Shown piece after piece: positions 9,335 through 18,106 of a stretch of 45,296 bases of DNA. The stretch is from DALYLB01 sp046154695. GTDB taxonomy: Bacteria; Acidobacteriota; Blastocatellia; RBC074. Location: the NCBI GenBank assembly GCA_046154695.1, contig JBJXFI010000379.1:1-45296 (forward strand), written 5' to 3'. Under the pieces are notes generated by a model. That model saw only the letters and a program-made list of their open reading frames with translations, was not told the origin of the DNA and did no database searches. The translations under genes and the position numbers were made by a program. Each line of letters begins with the position of its first letter. Positions within the stretch are counted from its first letter, which is position 1.

Positions 9335-10030
9335 ATGAAAGCGCAAACCATCAGCATCGTGATTCCGGTCTTGAACGAGGAGCAGGGAATCGCCGGCACG
9401 CTTCACGCGCTCGTCGAGGGGGGGGCGGGGGAGATTCTCGTCGTCGATGGCGGCAGTCGGGACCGTACGATCGAGATCGCGCGGTCCTTCCCCGCGGTCA
9501 GCCTCGTGGAAGGCCCCGAGGCCAATCGGGGGCTGCAGATGAACGCCGGGGCGCGGGCGGCGCGGGGAGAGGTGCTGTTTTTCCTCCACGCGGATGTGAC
9601 GCCGCCGCCGGGCGCGATCGATTCGATACGGCGGGCGATGAAGGATGATCGCGTCGCGGGAGGGTGCTTTCAGATCCGCTTTCCGGAACGCTCTCCCCGC
9701 TCGCTGCGCGCGGTCGCCTGGGGAATCAACCTTCGCACGCGGTGGTTCCGCACCGCGACCGGCGACCAGGGGATTTTCCTCCGCCGTGAGCTGTTCGACG
9801 CCCTCGGCGGGTTTCAGCACCTGCCGCTAATGGAGGATATCGCGCTCTTTCAGGAGCTCAAACGCCGCGGCGCCGTCGCGGTCCTCGAAGCCAAACTTGA
9901 AATTTCTCCGCGCCGCTGGCTGAAACACGGCGTCTGGCGCACCGTGCTGCTGATGTATCTGCTGCGCGCCGGCTATTGGATCGGCATTCCGCCCGCCACG
10001 CTCAAGCGTTTCTTCGTCGATACCCGCTGA
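9335..10030 (+). CDS. Family 2 glycosyltransferase (TIGR04283-like)
   Basis: A 231-residue soluble GT-A glycosyltransferase. It shows SIVIPVLNEE at the N-terminus, ILVVDGGSRDRT for nucleotide-sugar binding, a metal-binding LHADV, GDQGIFLRR and LMEDIALFQEL. These match the short family often annotated as TIGR04283 (arsenosugar or selenodomain-associated). No arsenic or selenium gene lies nearby, so that role is not supported. The start is uncertain: an in-frame ATG at 9287 would add 16 residues. I chose 9335 because the family begins right before the SIVIPV strand. Divergent from the metallophosphoesterase. Confidence 0.85.
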   Translation: MKAQTISIVIPVLNEEQGIAGTLHALVEGGAGEILVVDGGSRDRTIEIARSFPAVSLVEGPEANRGLQMNAGARAARGEVLFFLHADVTPPPGAIDSIRRAMKDDRVAGGCFQIRFPERSPRSLRAVAWGINLRTRWFRTATGDQGIFLRRELFDALGGFQHLPLMEDIALFQELKRRGAVAVLEAKLEISPRRWLKHGVWRTVLLMYLLRAGYWIGIPPATLKRFFVDTR

Positions 10031-10078
10031 GCTTGACCTTTTCCGCGACGGTTGGCTTAATCAGCTGACCTCGAGCGT

Positions 10079-10135
10079 GGGACTTATGGGACCGATGGGA
10101 CGAATTGGACTTTTGGGATCCCATAAGCCCAATTC
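10079..10135. repeat. Degenerate 9-bp array and inverted repeat before DUF4127 gene
   Basis: Five diverged 9-mers run from 10079 to 10123: GGGACTTAT, GGGACCGAT, GGGACGAAT, TGGACTTTT and GGGATCCCA. Overlapping them, 10102-10135 is an inverted repeat with 17-bp arms and two mismatched pairs, centred on GGGATCCC. The array ends about 15 bp before the DUF4127 start codon. Confidence 0.7.
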
Positions 10136-10149
10136 CCTGAGAGATTTCA

Positions 10150-11829
10150 ATGACCCGTTTGATCCTTTTTTGTATTGCCCTTCTGGCCTTTACTCAACAG
10201 CCGCCGTCGAAGTTAAAGCCGGTGCCTATGAATCCGGGGCCGCTCGGGGCGGCAGGGTATTTGACGCTGTTGCCGATCGACGATCGGCCGGCGGTGGGGC
10301 AGTTCGCGCGGATGGTGGGCGCGGTCGCCGATCACCAGGTGGCGATGCCTCCGCGCGAGATGCTCGGCCGGTTCACCGCGGCGGGGGATACCGCCCGAAT
10401 CGAGCAATGGCTGCGCGCGCGGAACTATTCCAGGGTCGATGCCCTGATCGTCTCGGTCGATATGCTGGCCTATGGCGGTCTTGTGGCATCGCGCCGCCAC
10501 GGCGTGCCGCTCGAAGAGGCCCGCAAGCGGCTGGAATTTTTCCGCTGGTTCAAGCAGAAGAACCCGAAGGTTCCGGTCTATGCATTCAGCACGATCATGC
10601 GCGTCGCGCCGACGGCATCGGCCGAGACGCGCGGCATCCACGACCGGCTGGCCCGATGGGCGGAGCTGAAGGATCGTGTGGCGAAGACGAGCGACGCGAA
10701 GCCGGCCGCGGAGCTGCGACAATTGGAGGAGCAGATCGCGCCGAAGGTGATCGAGGACTACCTGGCAGCGCGCCGCCGAAATCTGCAGCTCAATCTGGCG
10801 ATGCTCGATCTGGTTCGGGCGGGGACCGTCAACGAATTGATTCTTCTGCAGGACGACGCGCGGGAGTTCGGCCTGCACCGGCAGGACCAGGCGGCTCTAC
10901 GGGCGCGGTTGAAGGCGCTCGGACTCGAATCGCGCGTGCCCATCTACAATGGCGCGGACGAGGGGGCCATCTCGCTCGTCAGCCGCGCCATCCTCGACAA
11001 GTTCGGACAAAAGTTGCGCGTCGGGATCATCTATTCCTCCGAGAAGAGCCGGGGCGTCATCGCCCCTTATGAGGATCATCCGCTCGAGTTCACCGTCGAG
11101 AGCCAGATCCGCGCGGCCGGCGGGATTCCGGTCGGGGAGTATGACCGGGCCGATTACACGCTCTTCGTCAACGCGCCCGCGACGACGGCGGAGGAGTTCG
11201 ATCTCTTCACCCGGAAGCTGATCAAGGAACTGAAGCAGGTCAGGCACGTCGCGCTGGCCGACCTGCTCTTTCCGGCGCCGCATCACAGCGGCGCCGACGA
11301 GCGCTTGATCGCGGCCCTCAAGGGCGAGAACCTGCTCGATGCCCTTTCCGGTTACGCCGCCTGGAACACCGCTGGCAACACGCTGGGCACGTCGATCCCC
11401 CACGCGAACATGCGCGTCTTCTTCCGCACGAAGCTGAACGACAGCTTCGAACGCGCCTCCCGCGCCCAGGCCGCGCACCTGGAGTTTCTGCTCCACCGCT
11501 ATATCGGCGACTATCTCTACCACGACCTGGTCCGCCCGGAGATCAATCAGCGCCTGCGCGAAGAGGCCAAACGCGACGACTCGATCACCTGGCAGCTCGG
11601 TCCTGAAAAATATGAGCAGGTCAATCGCGAGGTCGCCGAGAAACTCGGCGCGCAGGCGCCGCGGTTCTTCGACGAGAACTTCCGGGGCAGGACGTATACC
11701 ATCGCTTTCTACAATAATGTCAAAAGGACGATTACGCTGGAGGGCATGAAGAACTTGAAGATCTATCTCCCGTGGGCGCGAACGTTTGAGTGCGTTGTCG
11801 AATTTAAGCTGGATTTCAGTGCGCAATAG
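10150..11829 (+). CDS. DUF4127 family protein, exported
   Basis: A 559-residue protein matching the DUF4127 family, whose function is unknown. The N-terminus (MTRLILFCIALLAFTQQ) is a signal peptide, so it probably acts in the periplasm. Family-like segments include TLLPIDDRPA near the start, VDALIVSVDMLAYGGLVASR, VYAFSTIMRVAPTAS, LILLQDDAREFGLH, YNGADEGAISLVSR, and a C-terminal AAWNTAGNTLGTSI. Conserved acidic and arginine residues suggest an enzyme. It is flanked on both sides by 9-bp repeat arrays, which set it apart from its neighbours. Confidence 0.85.
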   Translation: MTRLILFCIALLAFTQQPPSKLKPVPMNPGPLGAAGYLTLLPIDDRPAVGQFARMVGAVADHQVAMPPREMLGRFTAAGDTARIEQWLRARNYSRVDALIVSVDMLAYGGLVASRRHGVPLEEARKRLEFFRWFKQKNPKVPVYAFSTIMRVAPTASAETRGIHDRLARWAELKDRVAKTSDAKPAAELRQLEEQIAPKVIEDYLAARRRNLQLNLAMLDLVRAGTVNELILLQDDAREFGLHRQDQAALRARLKALGLESRVPIYNGADEGAISLVSRAILDKFGQKLRVGIIYSSEKSRGVIAPYEDHPLEFTVESQIRAAGGIPVGEYDRADYTLFVNAPATTAEEFDLFTRKLIKELKQVRHVALADLLFPAPHHSGADERLIAALKGENLLDALSGYAAWNTAGNTLGTSIPHANMRVFFRTKLNDSFERASRAQAAHLEFLLHRYIGDYLYHDLVRPEINQRLREEAKRDDSITWQLGPEKYEQVNREVAEKLGAQAPRFFDENFRGRTYTIAFYNNVKRTITLEGMKNLKIYLPWARTFECVVEFKLDFSAQ

Positions 11830-11851
11830 TTGGTTCAAACCCAGATGGAAT

Positions 11852-11914
11852 GGGATTGATGGGATTGATGGGACTGATGGGACTGATGGGACTGATGAGA
11901 CGGATGGGATGAAT
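11852..11914. repeat. 9-bp tandem array, seven units
   Basis: Units: GGGATTGAT twice, GGGACTGAT three times, then GAGACGGAT and GGGATGAAT. It starts 22 bp after the DUF4127 stop codon. The same 9-mer type, more diverged, precedes that gene. GGG recurs every 9 nt, a spacing compatible with G-quadruplex formation. Confidence 0.9.
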
Positions 11915-11963
11915 AATTCGCCAACCATGTGACGATTCATAGAAGTTAATTGGCCCCCCCGGT

Positions 11964-13223
11964 ATGACAGCGATACTTATTTTGTTGATCTTCATCCTTT
12001 TCGCGGCGCTGATGATGACGCGTCGGATGCCGGCGATTCTGGCGGTGCCGGCGATGGCGGTCTGCATCGCGGTTGCGGGACGGACGCCGGTGCGTGTGAT
12101 TCTGGAGGGCGTCGTGGCCAATGGGGCGGCGAGGCTGGCGAGCCAGTATCTGATGGTGATCGCCGGGGCGATGCTGGGGCGGGTGGTGATGCAGACGGGG
12201 ATCGCCGAGAGCCTGATCAAGCGGGCGGCCGAGTTCGGCGGGGACCGGCCGCTGGTCGTGGCCGTAACCCTGATGATCGCGGTGGCGTGGCTGTTCACGA
12301 CGCTGACGGGGTTGGGCGCGATCGTGATGGTCGGCGGCCTGGCGCTGCCGATCATGATGAGCATCGGCGTGCCGCGAAAACTGACGGGCGTCCTGTTTCT
12401 GCTGGCTTATGCGCTGGGCTTCATCTTCAATATCGGGGGCTGGGGATTTTATCAGGGGACGCTGAACATCGATCCGCAGTCGGTCAAGCGGTTCGCGGTG
12501 GCGCTGGCGGCGATCGACGCGGGAGCGATCGCGGTCTTTCTGGTTCTCGCGTCGCGGCGGATGAACCGCTATGGCGCCTGGGCGGTGGCGGCCGGGGAAG
12601 AGACCGCGAAGCGCGCCGATGTGCCGTTGATCGCGATGCTGGCGCCGGTTTTGCCGCTCGTTCTGCACGCGCAATTCAACGTTCCGGTGACGCCGGCATT
12701 TCTGATCGGGGCGATTCTCGGTGTACTGCTCACGCGGCCGCGGGAGCTGGCGCGCCAGCTTTCGAGCGCGGCGGTCAAGGGCATCGAGGATGTCGCGCCG
12801 GCCGTGATACTGATGATCGGCATCGGGATGCTCCTCAATGCGACGACGCTGCCCGCCGTCAGGGCCTCTCTCTCCCCGATTCTTGGATGGATCGACCTTC
12901 AATCGCCGGTTGCGTATGTCCTCTTTTTCGGACTACTCTCGCCGCTGGCCCTGTATCGCGGACCGCTCAACCCGTATGGCATCGGCATCGGGCTGTATCT
13001 GATCGTGCGCGATCTGAATCTGCTGCCGCCGCTGGCGCTGCTGGCGGCGGTGATGAGCGTCGTGCAGGTGCAGAATGTATGCGATCCGACCAACACCCAT
13101 AACGCCTGGGTCGCAAATTATGTCGGAATGCGCGTGGAGGAACTGACGCGCGAAACCATCCTCTATAAGATCGCGGTTTGCGTGATCGGCCTGATCGTCG
13201 GAGCGATCTGGTATCTGGGGTGA
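11964..13223 (+). CDS. Permease, ion-transporter superfamily
   Basis: A 419-residue integral membrane protein with about eleven hydrophobic segments and few soluble loops. Recognisable pieces are the N-terminal helix with MMTRRMPAILAVPAMAV, the LTGLGAIVMVGGLALPIMM hairpin, and a C-terminal RGPLNPYGIGIGLYL followed by VQNVCDPTNTHNAW. The two-half layout with re-entrant loops resembles the gluconate (GntP) and citrate (CitMHS) carriers of the IT superfamily. The substrate is not determinable. The hydantoinase-like gene follows 130 bp later, but a strong hairpin lies between them, so co-transcription is uncertain. Import of an organic acid or amide is an inference. Confidence 0.75.
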   Translation: MTAILILLIFILFAALMMTRRMPAILAVPAMAVCIAVAGRTPVRVILEGVVANGAARLASQYLMVIAGAMLGRVVMQTGIAESLIKRAAEFGGDRPLVVAVTLMIAVAWLFTTLTGLGAIVMVGGLALPIMMSIGVPRKLTGVLFLLAYALGFIFNIGGWGFYQGTLNIDPQSVKRFAVALAAIDAGAIAVFLVLASRRMNRYGAWAVAAGEETAKRADVPLIAMLAPVLPLVLHAQFNVPVTPAFLIGAILGVLLTRPRELARQLSSAAVKGIEDVAPAVILMIGIGMLLNATTLPAVRASLSPILGWIDLQSPVAYVLFFGLLSPLALYRGPLNPYGIGIGLYLIVRDLNLLPPLALLAAVMSVVQVQNVCDPTNTHNAWVANYVGMRVEELTRETILYKIAVCVIGLIVGAIWYLG

Positions 13224-13265
13224 GGCTCCGCCGCCGGCGCAGTTGAAGAAGGTTGTGGCGGCCTT

Positions 13266-13337
13266 CCTGTTGCGTGGCGGCGCCCGGAAACAATGAAAAG
13301 CATGGCGGCACAAGCTATCCAGCTTGTGCCGCCTTTT
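13266..13337 (+). repeat. Dispersed hairpin element, copy 1
   Basis: A perfect 13-bp stem (arms 13304-13316 and 13321-13333, loop ATCC) is followed by TTTT, so it could also terminate permease transcription. Upstream flank GCGTGGCGGCGCCCGGAAAC and the stem recur at 15562-15621. The downstream flank TTTTCTGAGGA supplies the ribosome-binding site of the hyuA-like gene. Confidence 0.8.
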
Positions 13338-13353
13338 CTGAGGACAAGGCTGC

Positions 13354-15516
13354 ATGAGAGTCAGAATCGGGATCGACGTCGGCGGGACCTTCACGGACGT
13401 GGTCGTGATCGATCAGGAGACGCATGAGCTGGCCGGGCAGTTGAAGTTTCCGACGACGCATGCGGCGCGGGAGGGGGTGGCGCTGGGGATCGTCACGGCG
13501 CTGGAGCGGGTGATGGAGAAGTTCGGCCTGGCGCCGGAGGACGTCTCCTTTATCGCGCACAGCACGACGCAGGCGACCAATGCGCTGCTCGAAGGAGATG
13601 TGGCGGAAGTAGGGGTGATCGGGTCGGGGAGGGGGCTGGAGGGATGGCTCGCGCGCCGGGCGACGCTCGTGCCGCCGATCGCGCTGACGCCGAGCCGGAG
13701 CCTGAGGGCGCACCACGCCTTCATTCCGACGAGGAACGGATCGACGGAGGCGGATCTCGATGCAGCGCTCGGCGCGCTCTCGGGAAAGGGCGTTCGGGTG
13801 GTGGTTGCGAGCGAGGCCTTCGGCGTGGATGAGACGGCCCGGGAAGAGCGGATCGCCGAACGGGCCCGCGCGGCCGGGATGCGCGCGACAACGGGGCACG
13901 AAGTCAGCAGCCTGTACGGCCTGCGGGTGCGGACGCGCACGGCCGTGATCAACGCGGCCATTCTGCCACGGATGATCGAGACGGCCGAGATGACCGATGC
14001 CTGCGTTCGCTCCTCGGGCATTCGCGCGCCGCTGATGATCATGCGATCGGACGGGGGCGTGATGAGCGTGGGGGAGGTCCACAAGCGCCCGATTCTGACG
14101 ATGCTCTCGGGGCCGGCCGCCGGAATCGCCGGCGCATTGATGCACGAACGGATCTCCGATGGAATCTTCATCGAGGTCGGCGGGACGAGCGCGGATATCT
14201 CTGTCATTCGCGACGGCGCCCCCGCGGTCCGTCCCGCGCGGCTCAACGGCCACCGTATGTATCTCAATACGCTCGATGTCCGCACGCTCGGCGTCGGCGG
14301 CGGCAGCATGGTGCGCATATCGCTTGAGAACGCGAGCGTGATCGATGTCGGCCCCCGCAGCGCGCATATCGCCGGGCTGGGATATGCGTGTTTCGCCGAT
14401 CCGGCCGAGATGCGGGACGCCGAGGTGGCGCTGATCGAGCCCACGCCCGGCGACGCGGCCGACCATCTCATCCTGACGTCAGCGGCCGGCAAGCGCTACG
14501 CGATCACGACAACCTGCGCCGCCAATCTGCTGGGTTTGGTCGAGCCGCGCCATTTCGCCCACGGAAATCCCGATTCGACGGCCGCGGCCTTTCGATTGGT
14601 CGCGGAGCGATGCGGCGGGGCGGCGCCCCCCGAAGAAATCGCCGAGCGAATTCTGGAAGCCGGATGCCGCAAGCTGGCCGCAACGATCGAGGAGCTGATC
14701 GCGGAGTATCATCTTTCCCGGGATCTGATCGTGCTGGTGGGTGGCGGCGGCGGGGCGGCCTCGCTGGTTCCCTTCACCGGGAGGCTGATGGCGCTCGATC
14801 ACCGCATCGCGCGAAACGCCGAGGTGATATCGCCGATCGGCGTCGCGATGGCGATGGTTCGGGACACGGTCGAACGCAACATCGTCGATCCCGGTCCCGA
14901 GGATATTTTGAAGATCCGGCGCGAGGCATCGGAAGCCGCCATCGCGGCCGGCGCCGTGGCCGAGAGCATCGAGGTGCAGGTCGAGGTCGACAGACGCCGC
15001 AACATGGTTCGCGCCACAGCCATGGGCACGACGGAGCTGCGAAACCAGGAAGGCCAGAGGCGCGATCTGTCGGTCGAGGAATGCCGCGAGGCGGCCGCTC
15101 GCTCGATGCGCATCGAGCCGAAAAAGGCCGCGCTCGCCGCCGAAACCGCCGGCCATTTCGTCATTACCGGGCAGATCGAGTCCCGCTCTTTCTTCGGCCT
15201 GCTGACCTCCCGCCGCTCGCTGCTGCGGGTTGTCGATCGCACGGGCGTCGTTCGGCTGCAGCGCGGCGAATCCCTGGTCTCGGAGACGACGCTCGCGCAT
15301 CTCGCCGAAGAGCTGGCGCGCGTCGTCGATCAATTGACGGATTATGGCGACGCCGGACGGACAATTCCCGACCTCTTTCTGCTTTATGGCGCGCGCATCG
15401 CGAACTTTTCCGGCCTGGTCGATCTCGATCAGGTCATTGCGCTGGCCGAAGTGGAGTTGCGCTCGCTCGATCCCGCGATGCATATTGTCGTGGTCGCCTG
15501 CCCGAAACAGTTGTAG
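13354..15516 (+). CDS. Hydantoinase/oxoprolinase family protein (HyuA-like)
   Basis: A 720-residue ATP-dependent amidohydrolase-type protein. It opens with the ASKHA phosphate-binding motif GIDVGGTFTDVVVID, then AHSTTQATNALLEG, IMRSDGGVMS, MLSGPAAGIAGAL, and the adenosine-binding FIEVGGTSADIS. A glycine-rich LVGGGGGAASLVPF lies in the second half. Members cleave hydantoins or 5-oxoproline, or carboxylate acetone, usually with a HyuB partner; no HyuB gene is present here. The C-terminal region (after about residue 520) departs from typical HyuA. The GAGGACAAGG ribosome-binding site fixes the ATG at 13354. The substrate is unknown; the upstream permease may import it. Confidence 0.88.
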   Translation: MRVRIGIDVGGTFTDVVVIDQETHELAGQLKFPTTHAAREGVALGIVTALERVMEKFGLAPEDVSFIAHSTTQATNALLEGDVAEVGVIGSGRGLEGWLARRATLVPPIALTPSRSLRAHHAFIPTRNGSTEADLDAALGALSGKGVRVVVASEAFGVDETAREERIAERARAAGMRATTGHEVSSLYGLRVRTRTAVINAAILPRMIETAEMTDACVRSSGIRAPLMIMRSDGGVMSVGEVHKRPILTMLSGPAAGIAGALMHERISDGIFIEVGGTSADISVIRDGAPAVRPARLNGHRMYLNTLDVRTLGVGGGSMVRISLENASVIDVGPRSAHIAGLGYACFADPAEMRDAEVALIEPTPGDAADHLILTSAAGKRYAITTTCAANLLGLVEPRHFAHGNPDSTAAAFRLVAERCGGAAPPEEIAERILEAGCRKLAATIEELIAEYHLSRDLIVLVGGGGGAASLVPFTGRLMALDHRIARNAEVISPIGVAMAMVRDTVERNIVDPGPEDILKIRREASEAAIAAGAVAESIEVQVEVDRRRNMVRATAMGTTELRNQEGQRRDLSVEECREAAARSMRIEPKKAALAAETAGHFVITGQIESRSFFGLLTSRRSLLRVVDRTGVVRLQRGESLVSETTLAHLAEELARVVDQLTDYGDAGRTIPDLFLLYGARIANFSGLVDLDQVIALAEVELRSLDPAMHIVVVACPKQL

Positions 15517-15561
15517 GAGGGGAACAAGGGAAATGGAGTGAATGTTTGGATTTTCGCCTTC

Positions 15562-15621
15562 GCGTGGCGACGCCCGGAAACATTGAAAAGCATGGCGGCA
15601 CAAGCTGTCCAGCTTGTGCCG
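15562..15621 (+). repeat. Dispersed hairpin element, copy 2
   Basis: An 11-bp perfect stem (15596-15606 and 15611-15621, loop GTCC). The 34 bp upstream of the stem match copy 1 almost exactly. It lies just past the hyuA-like stop codon. There is no T-run after it, so it is a poor terminator. Confidence 0.8.
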
Positions 15622-15689
15622 AGTGTGAGGGTGCGCGTGAGGGTTGCGGCGGGGCGCGCGCCGGAAGTGGTCTCGTTCGAGGCCCGGTC

Positions 15690-15754
15690 TTTTTCTGAAA
15701 GTGCATGGTGGATGCGGCACAAGCTGGACAGCTTGTGCCACTTTTTCTGCGGAG
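15690..15754 (+). repeat. Dispersed hairpin element, copy 3
   Basis: A 10-bp perfect stem (15716-15725 and 15730-15739, loop GGAC), followed by CTTTTTCTGCGGA. Its right flank matches copy 1, and its left flank (TGAAAGTGCATGG) resembles copies 1 and 2. The GGAG in the right flank lies 11 nt before the next start codon, repeating the arrangement at copy 1. Confidence 0.75.
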
Positions 15755-15765
15755 CATCGAACGGA

Positions 15766-16758
15766 ATGATTGGTCGGAGTATGGCCGGAGGGTTGCTGCT
15801 GGCGGCGTGTTGCGCCGCGGGGCAATCGCAGAATCCGGGACTGAAAGTGAATGGACAGATGACGCCCGAGACCGCGCGGGCGCGCGCCGCGGAGCTGATC
15901 GAACAGGCGCGCGAGGCGATCGGCGGCGAAGCCGCGATCCGCCGCGTCACGACGCTGACGACCGTGGGCAAATCGAGGCGGCCGGTCAAATATATCAGCG
16001 TTCAGGGGCCCCGGAAGGTCGTCGAGAAGGAGAAGACGCTCTCGGGAAGGCTCACCCTCGAATTCGCCTTTCCGGAACAGTTTCGATTGAGCATCAAGGG
16101 AGAGAACCTGCGCGGATATGGATTTTCGTATGCCGAGATCGTCAACGGAGCCGATGCCTGGCGGGAGCCGCCGCTCCCCGCGATCTCGTCGCATCGCGAT
16201 TCCCGCGTGATCGATGTCGAGGATTTCCGACGAACGGAATTGATGGTGGCCCAGGGAGCGAGGCAGCGCGTGACCTTCTTTCTGACGAGCTGGCTGCTGG
16301 AGACCATTCCCACGTTTCCGATCGATTGGACGTATATTGGCGCGATGGACGATCCTTCCGGCCGCTTGGAGGTGCTGGTCGGGCAGGGAAAAGGTGGGTT
16401 CAGCTTCTTCCTGCTTCTCGATTCCCAATCCCGCCGCCCGGCCGGCGTGGCGATTACGTTCGTCGAATCGATTCAGCGCAGCGTTCTGGTGGAGAGCGCG
16501 GGCTATTTTGACCGGCGGTTTATGCAGGAGACCTTCGCCCGCGCGCGGCAGGAGCGGCAGGCGCGCGCCCGGCCGCCGGAGCGGCATCAGATGGTCCTGC
16601 GCTTCTCCGATTACCGGCGGATCGAGGGAGTCTTGCTCCCTCACTGCATCACGACGAAGGTCGATGAGAATCTCTTCGAAGAGATCGTCTTCGAGGAGAT
16701 TCGACTCAATCAGGGGGTCGATGGAAAGCGGTTCAAGGAGCGGTCGAAGGCGAAATGA
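15766..16758 (+). CDS. Exported LolA/LolB-fold-like protein
   Basis: A 330-residue protein with a signal peptide (MIGRSMAGGLLLAACCAAGQSQ). The mature part starts with an AREAIGGEAAIRRVTTLTTVG segment, then strands with RLTLEFAFPEQFRLSI and a repeated beta pattern. This looks like the lipoprotein-sorting LolA/LolB-like fold found in many secreted acidobacterial proteins, but no lipid-binding residue can be assigned. The frame is open for 76 codons upstream across the repeats; I start at the ATG at 15766, with a GGAG box and a clean signal peptide. Its stop codon overlaps the next start (ATGA), so it heads a four-gene overlapping operon. Confidence 0.75.
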   Translation: MIGRSMAGGLLLAACCAAGQSQNPGLKVNGQMTPETARARAAELIEQAREAIGGEAAIRRVTTLTTVGKSRRPVKYISVQGPRKVVEKEKTLSGRLTLEFAFPEQFRLSIKGENLRGYGFSYAEIVNGADAWREPPLPAISSHRDSRVIDVEDFRRTELMVAQGARQRVTFFLTSWLLETIPTFPIDWTYIGAMDDPSGRLEVLVGQGKGGFSFFLLLDSQSRRPAGVAITFVESIQRSVLVESAGYFDRRFMQETFARARQERQARARPPERHQMVLRFSDYRRIEGVLLPHCITTKVDENLFEEIVFEEIRLNQGVDGKRFKERSKAK

Positions 16759-17144
16759 CGAACGATCGAGAGAATGGCGTGACGGAGCTGGTTCGCCGGC
16801 TGCGGGAGCGGCACGGGGATGCCCGGCCCTCGGCCATCGCCGCGGAGCTGAAGATCCCGATCCGGTATGAATCCCTGCGCGTCGCGGAGGATCGGGTGAT
16901 CTATTTTGGCGAATGCTGGTTCGATCCGCCCCGGATCGTTCTCAATTCCCGGGCCATCGCCCGGGAGGCCGCGCGCTCCGGGGACGCCGAAACGGAGATC
17001 GCCGAGACTGTCATCGCGCACGAGCTCTACCACGTGCTGACGCGGCAGCCCTCCTCGCGAACGGTCGAGCGGCGCGCGCACGAATTCGCGGTGGCATTGT
17101 GGGGGAAGCGACGATTGAATTCGACATCATGGGCTATTTTTTAG
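16755..17144 (+). CDS. Small HExxH metallopeptidase-like protein
   Basis: A 129-residue protein with a zinc-peptidase motif HELYHVL preceded by a helix (AETEIAETVIAHELYHVL). Length and layout recall the ImmA/IrrE family, but there is no phage or repressor gene nearby. The third zinc ligand may be an acidic residue in the next helix (RRAHEFAVALWG). The ATG overlaps the previous stop codon and the tail overlaps the sugar kinase start by 16 bp, so translation is probably coupled. Function unknown. Confidence 0.75.
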   Translation: MTNDRENGVTELVRRLRERHGDARPSAIAAELKIPIRYESLRVAEDRVIYFGECWFDPPRIVLNSRAIAREAARSGDAETEIAETVIAHELYHVLTRQPSSRTVERRAHEFAVALWGKRRLNSTSWAIF

Positions 17145-18106
17145 GAATTGATGGCGGGCAGAGCCACACGACGGCTATCGTGGCGGATGCGCGCGGCAAC
17201 ATCGTCGGCCGCGGCCGGGCGGGCGCGTCGAACCATACGCGGGAACCGGGCGGCCGGGAGCGGCTGGTTCGGGCGGTCAACAAATCCGTGGGCGAGGCGC
17301 TGGGACATGCCGGCCTGTTGAAAAAGAAGACGGTCGCCGAATTTCGCTTCACGAGCGCGCATCTGGCGATGACGGGCGAGCCCGAAGACAAGGTCGATAT
17401 CGTGCGGGAGCTGTTGTCGGCCGAATACCTGGAGGTCGGGCACGACGCGCCCGCGGCGCTGGCCGGCGCGCTCGGGGGCGAAGAGGGGGTCATCGTTCTC
17501 GCCGGAACCGGCTCGGTCGCCTGTGGAATGACGGTCGATGGGCGCTTTGTCCGGGTCGGCGGCCACGGGTACATGTTCGGCGACGAGGGCGGCGGCTTCG
17601 CCATCGCGCGGGAGGCGTTTCAGACGGCCTTGCGAAACCAGGATCGGGACGAGCCCTGCGCGCTGGTCCCCGTGCTTCTCTCCCATTTCAAGCGGAAGAC
17701 GATCAAGGAGATCATCGAGGACTTTTACACCGGCCGGCTCTCGCGCGACCGGCTCGCCTCGGCGGCCACTCGCATCGGCTGGCTGGCCGAGCGGGACGAA
17801 ATCCTCTCAGCGCAGGAGATCCTCGATCATGCCGCCTGCGTGCTGGCCGAGATGGCTGTCGTGACAGCGCTGCGGTTGGAATTTGCCGAACGGCCCATCC
17901 GCATCTCCTACGGGGGCGGCGTTTTCCGAAATACCCGGGTCCTGACCCGGTTCGCCGCAGAGATCTCCATCTGGCTCTCCCACACCCAGATCGTCAAACC
18001 TCGCTACCTGCCCGAGATCGGCGCCGTGATTCTCGCCTACCGGCAGGCCGGAAAATCCACGACCGCCAGGCTGCTCGCGAATCTGGGAACCACGGGCCCG
18101 AAATGA
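17129..18106 (+). CDS. BadF-type sugar kinase, N-acetylglucosamine kinase-like
   Basis: A 325-residue ASKHA-fold kinase. Motifs: FLGIDGGQSHTTAIV (phosphate 1), GHDAPAALAGALGG (substrate or phosphate 2), VLAGTGSVACG (adenosine), and GDEGGGFAIAREAF, which is typical of GlcNAc kinases in the BadF/BadG family. The start at 17129 gives a family-typical N-terminus and lies inside the end of the upstream peptidase gene. Its last 4 bp (ATGA) overlap the start of nanE. The pairing with nanE argues for phosphorylation of an amino sugar such as ManNAc or GlcNAc, feeding NanE. Substrate assignment is inferred from context. Confidence 0.85.
   Translation: MGYFLGIDGGQSHTTAIVADARGNIVGRGRAGASNHTREPGGRERLVRAVNKSVGEALGHAGLLKKKTVAEFRFTSAHLAMTGEPEDKVDIVRELLSAEYLEVGHDAPAALAGALGGEEGVIVLAGTGSVACGMTVDGRFVRVGGHGYMFGDEGGGFAIAREAFQTALRNQDRDEPCALVPVLLSHFKRKTIKEIIEDFYTGRLSRDRLASAATRIGWLAERDEILSAQEILDHAACVLAEMAVVTALRLEFAERPIRISYGGGVFRNTRVLTRFAAEISIWLSHTQIVKPRYLPEIGAVILAYRQAGKSTTARLLANLGTTGPK

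Noticed and set aside
14479..16644. A 721-codon minus-strand open frame opposite the hyuA-like and LolA-like genes
   Set aside because: Composition of a shadow frame; no motif; crosses the repeats between two real genes.
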